NCBI RefSeq assembly: GCF_025370875.1
Contig: NZ_JAMXFD010000008.1
Coordinates: 62,001-126,000 of the forward strand
Direction of reading: 5' to 3'
Origin: Laspinema palackyanum D2c
GTDB taxonomy: Bacteria > Cyanobacteriota > Cyanobacteriia > Cyanobacteriales > Laspinemataceae
Length of the DNA: 64,000 bases
The position numbers and the translations under genes are program-made. Positions 36,424 through 45,006 of this stretch are shown here, piece after piece (the first letter of the stretch is position 1; each line of letters starts with the position of its first letter). The notes under the pieces are model-generated. The model searched no databases and was not told where the DNA came from. It saw nothing but the letters and a program-made list of their open reading frames with translations.

Positions 36424-37091
36424 TATTAGGCTGTTGTTGTTAATAGATCTATTTATATCGGTTCCCTTCTCAGGGGCAGGGAGGATTGAATCCCTGGATC
36501 AATTGAGTTGAGAATTCCGATGTTCCTAGTCTTGTGGATTCCACGGAGACTCCCCCATCCTAGCACCGGCTTGTCTGTAAGTCTTTTGCAGTTGGGGAAC
36601 TCTGATTTCAGGAGGGCGATCGCTCCGGTTCCCCCGGTTTCCCTCTCCTTGGGGAGTTGTTGAATTGCCTCAATTGAGATAAAAAGCACCTCTTCCCCAG
36701 TCCCGAAGTCAACGGATAGGCTCCATCCGTACCCACTCTCTCCCTGGATTGTAACAACTAGCACCCTGGTGCAAACTCAGGCTGATTTCCCCGACTTGCT
36801 CCCCAGGGTCTAAGATTTCAGGGTCAATCCACCCCAGGATCTGGGAGGGTTTCTTCAAGAATCTATAAAAAATTTTTAAGATAGATGAAAATTTGTAACT
36901 TTTTTCGTAAAAATGCCCTATCCTATACTACTAGCAGATTTTAAGGTAGTTTTCCCTGGGTAGGTCCAGGAGAAACCACCCCGAAAAACTGCCCTAGATT
37001 GGGTTCCTTAGCAGTTGTTCATTTTGTAGAAACGACTGAGGCAGTCTGGGTCCTTGGTCATGGCTGATTCATTCACTCCCAAATATCCCAA
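36424..37091. other. Intergenic, no gene recognised
   Basis: The stretch lies between the divergent FtsL-like and lipoprotein genes. The minus-strand frame 36453-36764 is Pro/Gly-rich without family features and is not called. TATACT at 36924-36929 may be a -10 for the lipoprotein gene, which would give a leader of about 155 bases. Confidence 0.45.
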
Positions 37092-37367
37092 ATGAAAAAC
37101 AAAATCGCAAGTTTAGCTGTTTTACTCGCTTTATCCACCTCTGTTGTAGCCTGCAATACCAATGAACCGGAAACCCCTGCTACGACTACCCCCACAGAGG
37201 AAGTTCCTGTAGACCAGACAGCCCCCGAAGCTGTAGAGACCCCGGCAACGACCCCCGAAGCGACTCCGACAACTCCGGCAACGACCCCCGAAGCGACTCC
37301 GACAACTCCGGAAACGACCCCCGAAGCAACTCCGACGACTCCGGAAACCGCTCCTTCTGCTCCTTAA
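37092..37367 (+). CDS. Small repeat-rich lipoprotein
   Basis: A 91-residue protein. The signal peptide KNKIASLAVLLALSTSVVAC ends in a lipobox with C21, so the mature protein should be lipid-anchored. The remainder has almost no hydrophobic residues and consists of Pro/Thr/Glu repeats, with the 10-residue unit TTPEATPTTP repeated about three times after PEAVETPATT. The DNA is correspondingly a 30-bp tandem repeat (37250-37345), so copy number may vary between strains. It is probably a flexible, unstructured surface spacer. Function unknown. A good terminator follows about 107 bp after the stop. Confidence 0.75.
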   Translation: MKNKIASLAVLLALSTSVVACNTNEPETPATTTPTEEVPVDQTAPEAVETPATTPEATPTTPATTPEATPTTPETTPEATPTTPETAPSAP

Positions 37368-37473
37368 AACAGACCAGCGACGGCTGTAGGAATTGGAATA
37401 ACAACAACTACAAACGATTAACTTGCAGTAAGGGCCTCAACCTCGCGCCCTTGCTCAAGTCATTGGAGTCATA

Positions 37474-37506
37474 AACCCTTGACATTTGTCGAGGGTTATT
37501 TTTTGA
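37474..37506 (+). terminator. Terminator after the lipoprotein gene
   Basis: AACCCTTGAC (37474-37483) pairs with GTCGAGGGTT (37488-37497) through one T-G pair, with loop ATTT, and is followed by ATTTTTTG. A strong intrinsic terminator. Confidence 0.8.
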
Positions 37507-38157
37507 GGATCCAGGACTGTGGGGAATTCTGCACCCTCCTTTCAAGCTAACTTCTGAAACTCAAATCTGATCAGGATTTGGGGCCATTTTGCCAGTCCAG
37601 GTCCGGGAGGAATGGCTCCCAAGTGGCCCCTAAAGCTAGAGGCTATATGCTCATGGAATTGAGGAATTTTTAAAATTTTCTAAAAAAATAGACAGGGCCA
37701 GCATTTTGACTTTAAAATACCACCTTCTCATCTAGGTCCTCAAAAGTCAAAAATCGTGATGAATTCAACTAAACTATCCGAAAACCTCCCGGCCATTTCA
37801 GAAAAAATTAAGAGCTGATTTGACTCAGATAAATTAAATAAAATATCTAAATAAACGAGGGTTATTAAAAGAAAAAGTGCCAAATTAACTCGCCAGGATT
37901 TTTGCAGTTGATGACCACAGAACTCTGAAAAAACCCCACTTGGTCTGATGGGGCATGATGCGAATGCTTGGAAACCTTAAACCCCGAGGCGTCTTTAACT
38001 TCTCAGGGTTTAGAAAATTGCGCCGAATTTTTGAAAAGCCCATTCTGCTAACTATCCAAGCAGTTTACAAAACTATATCCCCCGAACTCTTCAATCATTT
38101 TTCCAAAACTTTTCTTCAATATACTCTCCAATTCACTCCCCCTGAAAAATTAGCACC
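37507..38157. other. Intergenic, no gene recognised
   Basis: This 650-bp AT-rich stretch has one plus-strand frame (37955-38161, 68 codons) with a basic composition but no recognised motif and no clear ribosome-binding site. It ends against the convergent rluD-like stop codon. I do not call it a gene. Confidence 0.4.
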
Positions 38158-39093
38158 TTAGTTCGATCGCCGTCGCAGGACTTCTAATAACTTATGCAAA
38201 TAATCCGGCAAGGGGGCGATCGCCTGAATAGTTTCCCCGGTTTCGGGATGTTCTAGGGTCAGACTCCAGGCGTGTAGCGCTTGTCCGGGCAGATTCACCC
38301 CCAGCGATCGCCCACTGGAATACACCGGATCACCGACGATGGGATGTCCAATATAGGCACTATGGAGGCGGATTTGATGAGTCCGTCCGGTTTCGAGTTG
38401 AAAATGAATTAAGGTATAATTCCCCAAGCGTTCTTTAATCTGCCAATGAGTCACCGCCAGTCTCCCGCCTTTTTCAACGGGAACGATCGCCATTTTCTTG
38501 CGATCGTGGGGATGTCGGGCGATCGGTGCATCGATGGTTCCGCTTTCGGTTTTCGGAACCCCATAAATAATCCCCAGATAGTCGCGACGGGCAGTTTTAG
38601 CTTGAATTTGACCTTGTAAATGTTGATGCGCGTGATCGGTTTTAGCAACAACGATCGCCCCACTGGTATCTTTATCCAAGCGATGAACAATCCCCGGACG
38701 CTGTACGCCGCCAATCCCGGACAAGTTCTCACAGTGCGCTAACAAGGCATTGACTAAGGTATCATCGGAATGTCCCGGTGCCGGATGAACCACTAAACCG
38801 GCGGGTTTATTGATGATAATCAGGCAGTCATCTTCATAGAGAATATCCAAGGGGATCTCGGTTGCGCCGATCTCCAAGGGTTCTGCGGGGGGAATCTCGA
38901 TGCAGAGGCGATCGCCGGGTTCCACCATCATCTTTTTCGAGGTGCAAACCTGCCCATTGACTTTTACGCAATTTTGTGATATCAATTGCTGTATTCGCGA
39001 CCGGGAGAGGTCCGGGAGTTGGGACGCCAAGTAGCGATCGAGGCGATCGGTTACCTCATTGACTTCTAAATTAATTTCTCTGATTGCCATCAT
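38158..39093 (-). CDS. RluA-family pseudouridine synthase (RluD-like)
   Basis: It converts specific uridines in rRNA (RluD: helix 69 of 23S) to pseudouridine. The 311-residue protein has an N-terminal S4 RNA-binding domain (RLDRYLASQLPDLSRSRIQQ, then VKVNGQVCTSKKMMVEPGD) and a catalytic domain with GIVHRLDKDTSGAIVVAKT, in which D140 is the nucleophile. ETGRTHQIRLH and LHAWSLTLEHPET are the later family motifs. ATG at either 39093 or 39090 is possible. It lies downstream of tRNA-His on the same strand. The exact target uridines cannot be read from sequence. Confidence 0.92.
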   Translation of the reverse strand: MMAIREINLEVNEVTDRLDRYLASQLPDLSRSRIQQLISQNCVKVNGQVCTSKKMMVEPGDRLCIEIPPAEPLEIGATEIPLDILYEDDCLIIINKPAGLVVHPAPGHSDDTLVNALLAHCENLSGIGGVQRPGIVHRLDKDTSGAIVVAKTDHAHQHLQGQIQAKTARRDYLGIIYGVPKTESGTIDAPIARHPHDRKKMAIVPVEKGGRLAVTHWQIKERLGNYTLIHFQLETGRTHQIRLHSAYIGHPIVGDPVYSSGRSLGVNLPGQALHAWSLTLEHPETGETIQAIAPLPDYLHKLLEVLRRRSN

Positions 39094-39172
39094 GCCCGGT
39101 TAAGTCCCTATTTTTGAGGGCATTTCTCCCGGTTTGGAAAACCCCTGGTCTAAAATTCGACTAAAATAAGAG

Positions 39173-39207
39173 AAGTCAGGCAGACAGCACTGCTGCCTAC
39201 CTGACTT
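39173..39207 (-). terminator. Hairpin downstream of tRNA-His
   Basis: AAGTCAGGCAGACAGCA (39173-39189) pairs with TGCTGCCTACCTGACTT (39191-39207) with two mismatches. On the minus strand it starts 9 bases after the tRNA 3' end and is followed by CTCTTATTTT. It probably ends the tRNA transcript, and it resembles dispersed GCAGCACTGCTG palindromes. Confidence 0.6.
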
Positions 39208-39215
39208 AATCTGAG

Positions 39216-39289
39216 GGCGAACGACCGGGATTGAACCGGCGAATGGTGGAATCACAATCCACTGCCTTAACCACTTGGCTACGCCCGCC
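39216..39289 (-). tRNA. tRNA-His(GTG)
   Basis: On the minus strand the gene reads GGCGGGCGTAGCCAAGTGG ... GGATTGTGATTCC ... GGTTCAATCC ... CGTTCGCC. The acceptor stem GCGGGCG pairs with CGTTCGC (two G-U pairs), the extra 5' G opposes C73 as in all tRNA-His, the anticodon is GTG, and the T loop is GGTTCAATCC. No CCA is encoded. Length is 74 bases including G-1. Confidence 0.95.
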
Positions 39290-39439
39290 ACCACGTTTTT
39301 TACTATAACACACCCTTGTGGATTTGATCTACCCTTTTTCAAAAAAAATCAAAAATTTTGGAAAATTGCAGGGAAGGGGTGCTGAACTCAGGGGGGAAAT
39401 GGGGAAGTCTAAACAAAGAAATGGGTACGTTGAGTTCTG

Positions 39440-39808
39440 ATGAAGAAAATAAATGCGATCGCGGCGGTCACGGGTACAGTATTAGTTGGGCTGGGGGTAG
39501 CAATGGCGGTGACCAACCCGGGTCCGGAGTCTTATCATGACTATGCCAGTCAACGACTGATGGAGTATGCCCAAGAAAATGCCTGTGATAGATTACCCAT
39601 TGCTAAAGGGGCCTGTGTTTCAGCCATTGGATCCGTCCAGAGTGACATCGAGGACATCATCCGCCGCAACACTCAGCGACAAAACTTTCTGTTGTGGAGC
39701 GTTTATAAAACTGACCTGTCTTTGCCCCTGCCCTTAATTCCCGCTTATCAGTTTGAAACCGTAGGGGCCTTCCAAAGCTTCTACACCTACGAATATAAAA
39801 AACAGTAG
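39440..39808 (+). CDS. DUF4359 exported protein
   Basis: A 122-residue protein. INAIAAVTGTVLVGLGVAMAV is a signal peptide or anchor. The rest has NPGPESYHDYASQRLMEYAQ, two cysteines in NACDRLPIAKGACVSAIG, RNTQRQNFLLWSVYKTDLSL and the C-terminal YQFETVGAFQSFYTYEYKKQ, which I recognise as DUF4359, a cyanobacterial family of unknown function. The two cysteines could form a disulfide in the periplasm. It lies 93 bp before the kinase-GUN4 gene, possibly in one transcript. Confidence 0.82.
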   Translation: MKKINAIAAVTGTVLVGLGVAMAVTNPGPESYHDYASQRLMEYAQENACDRLPIAKGACVSAIGSVQSDIEDIIRRNTQRQNFLLWSVYKTDLSLPLPLIPAYQFETVGAFQSFYTYEYKKQ

Positions 39809-39901
39809 CCAAATTTGGGGGTAAATCCTCAAGACCATGTTATACCGGGAATGACACCCTGTGGAGTCTAAACTTTACCCGATCGCCCCCTGGTCAAAGT
39901 C

Positions 39902-41488
39902 ATGAGCTACTGCGTTATTCCCGGATGCGTCCAACCCCAAAATCTTGAGTCGGCGAAGACTTGCCAAAGCTGTGGCAGTAAATTAATCCTAAAAGCGCGC
40001 TACCGCCCCATTCAGGCCCTAGGGCATGGGGGATTTGGGCGGACCTTTTTGGCGGTGGATGAAGATATCCCCTCTAAACCCCGATGTGTTGTCAAGCAAC
40101 TGTTTTTTCAGAAAGGGGAAACCCAGCACATCCATAAGGTGAAAGACCTGTTTTATCATGAGGCAGTGCGCTTAGACGATCTGGGACATCATCCCCAAAT
40201 TCCCTCCCTCCTGGCCCATTTTGAGCAAAATCAACGGTTGTATCTGGTTCAGGAGTTTATCGAGGGACCGACTCTCTCCTCGGAACTGAAACAAAAGGGG
40301 GCTTATCAGGAAGCCGAAATCCGCGCATTGCTCAATGATTTACTCCCGGTCCTAACGTTTATTCACGATCGCCAGATTGTCCATCGAGATATCAAACCGG
40401 CTAATATCATTCGCCGTGTATGGAGCGATCGGCCCTCTTTCACGGAACATCAAGCAGGACAAATTGTGCTCATTGATTTTGGCATTGCCAAACTGTTAAG
40501 TGCGACAGCGATGATGCAAACCGGGACAATTATCGGGTCTCCCGAATATATGGCCCCCGAACAAAACCGTGGCAAGGTCGTTCCGGCCACGGATTTGTAT
40601 AGCTTGGGGGTAACTTGCCTGTATTTACTCACAGGAATGTCTCCGGGTCATTTATATGATGCCAACCAAGACCGCTGGAGGTGGCGGGATTTTGTCCGGA
40701 CAGATAAACTGGTCAGTGCTGATTTAGGGCGGATATTAGATAAGATGCTGGAAAATGCTCTCACGAAGCGCTATCAGTCGGCTGCTGAAGTGCTACAAGA
40801 CCTGAATCCCACTCCCGCCGCCTCACTGGCCGTATCGCCTTCTGCGCCTCCCCCACAAAAGCGAATTGCCTCTGTCAAGGCTCCTCAACAATCGCCGGTT
40901 CAGTCCAAAGCTACCCCAGTTCCACCCCGGACAACGAATTGGCGAGATGCCTTTGGTCAATTCTGGTCTGGAGTAGTCCCCTCTTCCAATTCAGTCCATG
41001 AACCGAATATCCTCACTTCAAGCCTCGGCATTGATTATAGTCGATTGCGAGAGTTACTGGCCGCTAAAAAGTGGAAACAAGCCGATGAAGAAACCCGGAC
41101 CTTGTTATGTCAGGCTGCTGGGAAATACCCGAGAGCTTATTTATTTGAAGATGATATTGCGAAAATGCCCTGTGAAGATTTGCAGATGATTGATCTGTTG
41201 TGGGTGAACTATAGTGATGCAAGGTTTGGATTTAGCATTCAATCGCGAATTTATGAAGGGGTGGGGAAAGATTATGGGGCATTTTGCGATCGCATTGGGT
41301 GGAAAACTTACAATCCAACGCTCCCTTATGAAGGGATTCAATTTAATTTAAAAGCACCGATTGGTCATTTACCGTCTCGCAGTTGGTCCGCTGGTTCTAA
41401 ATGGTGGAGACACGCTGGGGCGATCGCGGCTAAATTGCAACAGTGCGAGACCAAAAACAACGATGAAAGAGAATTGTCCGCCGGATAA
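39902..41488 (+). CDS. Serine/threonine kinase with C-terminal GUN4 domain
   Basis: A 528-residue fusion. An N-terminal zinc ribbon (YCVIPGCVQPQNLESAKTCQ, CGSK; 3-26) precedes a Hanks-type kinase: P-loop LGHGGFGRTFLA, catalytic lysine in CVVKQLF, HRDIKPAN at 161-168, LIDFGIAKL, and GSPEYMAPEQ. A Pro/Ala linker (about 300-370) leads to GUN4 (from about 374: GIDYSRLRELLAAKKWKQAD ... WVNYSDARFGFSIQSRIYE). Stand-alone GUN4 binds Mg-protoporphyrin and activates Mg-chelatase. As kinase fusions these domains may sense tetrapyrroles, which is inference. No membrane segment is seen, so it is cytosolic. Confidence 0.92.
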   Translation: MSYCVIPGCVQPQNLESAKTCQSCGSKLILKARYRPIQALGHGGFGRTFLAVDEDIPSKPRCVVKQLFFQKGETQHIHKVKDLFYHEAVRLDDLGHHPQIPSLLAHFEQNQRLYLVQEFIEGPTLSSELKQKGAYQEAEIRALLNDLLPVLTFIHDRQIVHRDIKPANIIRRVWSDRPSFTEHQAGQIVLIDFGIAKLLSATAMMQTGTIIGSPEYMAPEQNRGKVVPATDLYSLGVTCLYLLTGMSPGHLYDANQDRWRWRDFVRTDKLVSADLGRILDKMLENALTKRYQSAAEVLQDLNPTPAASLAVSPSAPPPQKRIASVKAPQQSPVQSKATPVPPRTTNWRDAFGQFWSGVVPSSNSVHEPNILTSSLGIDYSRLRELLAAKKWKQADEETRTLLCQAAGKYPRAYLFEDDIAKMPCEDLQMIDLLWVNYSDARFGFSIQSRIYEGVGKDYGAFCDRIGWKTYNPTLPYEGIQFNLKAPIGHLPSRSWSAGSKWWRHAGAIAAKLQQCETKNNDERELSAG

Positions 41489-41637
41489 ACGGTTGTTGAT
41501 TTAAGTTGTACCCTGGTATAGAGAGGAGGCAGAGCCTCCCATTTGAGACGGGTGATTGTAGCCAAATCCAACCCAAACAAGGCACAATTTGAGTGAGAAC
41601 GTTGTTTGGTCAGTCTGGTACAGACTATTAGAATCTC

Positions 41638-41997
41638 ATGACTCAATCGAATCCGCGTCCATCCCTGGCTCAAATCTCTGTCCAAGAACTCGCCGATCGC
41701 CTTGCCAGCGCACCCACCGAGTTGCAACTGATTGATGTCCGCGAACTCCACGAGGTGGAAATCGCGGCGATCGCCGGGTTTACCATCCTTCCCCTGAGCG
41801 AGTTTTCTCAATGGTCCGGGGAGATTTACACCCACTTGGATCCGGAGAGGGAAACCCTGGTGTTATGCCATCATGGTATCCGATCGGCTCAGATGTGCCA
41901 GTGGTTACAAACCCAGGGATTCACCCAGGTTAAAAATATTAGTGGGGGCATCGATGCCTATTCCCAACTTGTAGATCCTGCTGTGCCACGGTATTAA
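41638..41997 (+). CDS. Rhodanese-domain protein
   Basis: A 119-residue single rhodanese domain that carries persulfide sulfur on a cysteine. LQLIDVRELHEVEIAAIAGF is the N-terminal CH2A-like segment, and the active-site loop is C77-H-H-G-I-R-S in TLVLCHHGIRSAQMC. It ends VKNISGGIDAYSQLVDP as usual. The donor or acceptor is unknown. Short rhodaneses feed sulfur into thiolation pathways or cyanide detoxification. Its neighbour downstream is a sirohydrochlorin chelatase, another sulfur-metabolism gene, about 200 bp away. Confidence 0.9.
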   Translation: MTQSNPRPSLAQISVQELADRLASAPTELQLIDVRELHEVEIAAIAGFTILPLSEFSQWSGEIYTHLDPERETLVLCHHGIRSAQMCQWLQTQGFTQVKNISGGIDAYSQLVDPAVPRY

Positions 41998-42194
41998 TTT
42001 TCCCCGGGTTTCCCGCAGACTCCCCCTTGACTCCCTAAATCTGGATTCCCTAAATTCAGGAATCTGAGGCAGTCGTCCGATGGGAATAGGACCCGGAGGG
42101 ATTTTTTCCCGCATTTAAGGGCATCAATTTGATTAAAATAGGAACCCTGTCATGATAATTTAATGACATTTCAAACGAGTCCCGATCGCATACT

Positions 42195-42959
42195 TTGGAT
42201 AAAACAATTTTGAAATTCACCACGGCTTATTTACTGGTTTCCCACGGCAGTCGCGATCCTCGTCCAGAAGTGGCGATGCAAGCGTTAGCCGGTTTATTGC
42301 GCGATCGCTTGCAGCAACAGCAGGGTCAGTCCACTTTACCAATGGTGGGAACAGCACAATTAGAATTGCATCCCTTGCCTTTACACCAACAAATCACCGC
42401 GTTTGCCGATGGTGCCCGTGCGGTGGGTTGCGATCGCCTCCAAATTTTACCCCTCTTTCTCCTAGAAGGGGTTCATGTCATGGAAGATATTCCAGCGGAA
42501 ATTGCCCAAGCTCACCAAATCCTGGGGACAACCATGCAGTTAGATTTACGCCCGCATTTAGGCAGTCAAATCAGCGGATTGAGCCACTTATTACAATCGG
42601 CAATTCAACCCGTTCAGGACAGCAATTCTGGCGATCAACAGTGGATTGTTTTATCTCACGGATCGCGGCGTGTGGGTAGCAATCAAGTGGTGGAGGAGAT
42701 GGCCAATCGACTGCAAGCACTCCCCGCCTATTGGTCCATTTCTCCTAATTTAGAAGAAAGGATAGACCAGTTAATTCAAACGGGACATCGCCATCTGGGT
42801 ATCCTTCCTTACTTTCTGTTTTCTGGGGGGATCACCGATGCGATCGGCAAACTTACCCGAGAAATTTCTCAACGCCAACCCGAACTCCAGATCCAGTTAG
42901 CTGATCCCATTGGCGCAACACCAGAATTAGCCGAATTAATTTTAGAACTGACTGCTTAA
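42195..42959 (+). CDS. Sirohydrochlorin chelatase (CbiX/SirB type)
   Basis: A 254-residue class II chelatase that puts Fe or Co into sirohydrochlorin on the way to siroheme or cobalamin. The fold is duplicated: the N half begins AYLLVSHGSRDPRPEVAMQAL (His17) and the C half begins QWIVLSHGSRRVGSNQVVEE (near residue 150). The metal-binding stretch LPLFLLEGVHVMEDIP lies in the first half, and LGILPYFLFSGGITDAIG is its equivalent in the second. No ATG is available; the start is TTG at 42195 or 42210. The choice between SirB (iron) and CbiX (cobalt) cannot be made from sequence. Confidence 0.87.
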   Translation: MDKTILKFTTAYLLVSHGSRDPRPEVAMQALAGLLRDRLQQQQGQSTLPMVGTAQLELHPLPLHQQITAFADGARAVGCDRLQILPLFLLEGVHVMEDIPAEIAQAHQILGTTMQLDLRPHLGSQISGLSHLLQSAIQPVQDSNSGDQQWIVLSHGSRRVGSNQVVEEMANRLQALPAYWSISPNLEERIDQLIQTGHRHLGILPYFLFSGGITDAIGKLTREISQRQPELQIQLADPIGATPELAELILELTA

Positions 42960-43005
42960 ATAAGAGCTAACTTTTCTTTGTTAATCAATCCAGAGGTTTC
43001 GATTG

Positions 43006-43491
43006 ATGCAAGTAACCGCAACTGAATCCATCCAAGCACTCGTAGCACCGGCTGTCATGATTTCATCGAGCTCTCTCTTTTTTTTGGGATTAAATGCTCG
43101 GCACTCTTCCCTCTTGAGCCGAATTCGACTTCTAACCGATGAACGCCGAAAACTGATCCGAGAAATTAGCCATAATCAAGAAGTAGAGCGGGAAGAAGAA
43201 ATCCGATTGATGAGTGTTAGAAGTCAACTTAGATTCTTGCTCCGCCGCGCTAAATATGTTAGAAACTCAGTTTTTTGCAATATTGTTGCTGCCACGTTAT
43301 TTATTCTAAGTTCCTTGGCGATCGGGCTAGATTACTTGTTAGAAAATCCCGTAAATCAGCATTTTCCTCTATCCCTCTTTGTCCTAGGAATGTTAATGTT
43401 TTTAGGAGGAGTTACCTTTACCGGAGTCGATGAACTCATCTCCTATTCCGTCATTCTCATGGAAATGAAAGATGAGCAAGACCCCAAATAG
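43006..43491 (+). CDS. DUF2721 membrane protein
   Basis: A 161-residue protein with three hydrophobic segments: an N-terminal one (ALVAPAVMISSSSLFFLGLN), then after a charged stretch (SRIRLLTDERRKLIREI, and a coiled region to RRAKYVRN) two more (FCNIVAATLFILSSLAIGL and FPLSLFVLGMLMFLGGVTF). This layout is DUF2721, found across cyanobacteria without known function. ATG 43006 has AGAGG about 12 bases upstream. The one-codon-longer TTG start is unlikely. Tandem palindromes start right at its stop codon. Confidence 0.82.
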   Translation: MQVTATESIQALVAPAVMISSSSLFFLGLNARHSSLLSRIRLLTDERRKLIREISHNQEVEREEEIRLMSVRSQLRFLLRRAKYVRNSVFCNIVAATLFILSSLAIGLDYLLENPVNQHFPLSLFVLGMLMFLGGVTFTGVDELISYSVILMEMKDEQDPK

Positions 43492-43634
43492 TAACGACTT
43501 CAGTCGTTCTCTTAAGTTCGTAGTAACGACTTCAGTCGTTCTCTTAAGTTCTCCATGTTCGTAGTAACGACTGAAGTCGTTCTCTTAAGTAACGACTGAA
43601 GTCGTTCTCTTAAGTAACGACTGAAGTCGTTATC
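43492..43634. repeat. Tandem palindrome array
   Basis: Five copies of AACGACT(TC or GA)AGTCGTT start at 43493, 43525, 43566, 43591 and 43616, spaced 32, 41, 25 and 25 bp. CTCTTAAGT links them. The first palindrome starts 2 bases after the DUF2721 stop codon. The same unit occurs at 4648-4785 and 14587-14697. Confidence 0.9.
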
Positions 43635-43727
43635 ATCCGGCGGGGGTTAAAACCCCCGCCTAATAGCTAAAGTCGGTTAAAAACCGACTAAAAACACCAC
43701 TGTGTCAGATTTTCAGTCGGTTTCAAC
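43635..43727. repeat. Nested palindromic repeat, copy H (right end lost)
   Basis: TCCGGCGGGGGTTA, TAACCCCCGCC-type pairing, TAATAGCTAAAGTCGG, TTAAAAACCGACT, AAAACACCACTGTGTCAG, TTTTCAGTCGG. The element stops at TTTCAACC, where the right GC hairpin should begin. Confidence 0.82.
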
Positions 43728-43730
43728 CAC

Positions 43731-43800
43731 AAAGAAACCGGGTTTATGACCTAACTTTCCTGCTAATTACAACCGTTTTTCTCAAGAGGCCCGGTTTCTA
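43731..43800. repeat. AGAAACCGGG inverted repeat
   Basis: AGAAACCGGG (43733-43742) has its exact inverse CCCGGTTTCT at 43790-43799, 47 bp apart. It may be a small dispersed element. It lies before the response regulator stop codon, on the far side from its start. Confidence 0.5.
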
Positions 43801-43856
43801 AACTCTACTAAACCAACACCTAACCATGAAAAGTTTCTCCTAAAATTCACCCCAAA

Positions 43857-44228
43857 TTACCCCAGAGAACGCAATAAACTTTTCACCGTTTCAATCAACT
43901 CCGATGGATGAAAAGGCTTGGCCAAATAGGCATCTGCGCCTTGCTTAATCCCCCAATAGCGGTCAAACTGTTCCGCCTTGCTCGAACACATTAACACCGG
44001 AATATTTTGACCAGTGGGAGTTTTCTTCAGCCACCGACATAAATCATACCCATTCATGCGAGGCATAATAATATCCAATACCACGATATCCGGAGGACTG
44101 TCTACAATTTTTTCTTGAGCCTCGACCCCATCCCGGGCTTCAATGACCTTCATTCCCACATTTTGGAGGATAGATGAAAGCATTTCCCGCGCTGTAGCAC
44201 TATCGTCCACAATCAATACCGTACTCAT
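43857..44228 (-). CDS. Single-domain response regulator (CheY/PilH-like)
   Basis: A 123-residue receiver domain without output domain. The phosphorylation pocket is D8-D9 (VLIVDDSATAREML), the phosphoacceptor is D52 (IVVLDIIMPRMNG), and the conserved lysine lies in YLAKPFHPSEL. DDSATAREML and the GYDLCRWLKK segment resemble cyanobacterial PilH/PixH/TaxY-type regulators of type IV pilus motility, but no che-like genes are adjacent, so the role is an inference. It is monocistronic, and its start is 776 bp from the next gene on the plus strand. Confidence 0.88.
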   Translation of the reverse strand: MSTVLIVDDSATAREMLSSILQNVGMKVIEARDGVEAQEKIVDSPPDIVVLDIIMPRMNGYDLCRWLKKTPTGQNIPVLMCSSKAEQFDRYWGIKQGADAYLAKPFHPSELIETVKSLLRSLG

Positions 44229-45006
44229 AATGACCTTTCTATATGCTGGGTTTCAAACCTTGACTGAATAGGAACACGAGCTATCTTAATCTTACTTCCT
44301 GGAAGCAGAATTGCTCCAGTGAGTTCCCCTCAACCCACCCTTCAAGTTTCAACCCGTTCCTTCAAAGAGAATTGCACCGCCAGCATTCCTGTTTCTCATG
44401 AATTCTGGGACGGTTAGATTGAACGCAAACGGGTTTGGCGGGTGTGGGAAGCATCTCTCCTAAATCCCCTTTTTATCGAGGGAGTAGCTGCTTGAGAAGT
44501 TGATCCACCCTCAAACCGGAACGGTTTGAGGGGAGGGGGATAAACGGGGCATCACGGGTGTAATATCATAACCTCTAAGTGGGGATAATCAACGGACTGT
44601 TTGGCTGTTTTCTCAATTCTAAAAAAGCAGGGGAGAAATAGCATCCGGCAAAAGGCACAACTTCTTCTATGACAAAAGTGCGAAGGCAAACAATGACTTT
44701 TGTCACAATCTTCGGAGACACTCACCCTGTTGCCTGTTGCCATGAGTCAACTCAAGTGCTTACCCTGATTGAGAAAAAGTAGCACGGCGACAGAGGGAAT
44801 AGGGTGCTACTGGGCGGAAAAGAGGGGGATATTTCTGGCGATCGCGACAATTCTGGGGGTGCGATCGCCTCGCGAAATCCAAGATTTCATCGTAATATCG
44901 GCTAAATGCCAGTTTTCCGCCTACCCCCTTATGAAGTCCTTCGCCTCCAACCGAAGCGACGGGTTGTCGGATCACGGCTGATATCTGCATTTGTGAAGGG
45001 GTCCCA
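44229..45006. other. Intergenic with one perfect hairpin; no gene
   Basis: CCCTCAAACCG (44508-44518) and CGGTTTGAGGG (44522-44532) form a perfect 11-bp stem with a 3-base loop. The minus-strand frame 44552-44743 is Cys/His-rich but has no family features. The region separates two divergent response regulators and must hold both promoters. Confidence 0.5.
44508..44532. repeat. Perfect 11-bp hairpin
   Basis: CCCTCAAACCG and its inverse with loop GAA. It has no T-run, so it is probably not a simple terminator. Confidence 0.6.

Noticed and set aside
36453-36764. 103-codon minus-strand frame
   Set aside because: It has no motif, no ribosome-binding site and intergenic composition between divergent genes.
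37955-38161. 68-codon plus-strand frame
   Set aside because: Its composition is mildly protein-like (basic, aromatic), but it has no family, no Shine-Dalgarno, and it overlaps the 3' end of the RluD-like gene by a few bases.
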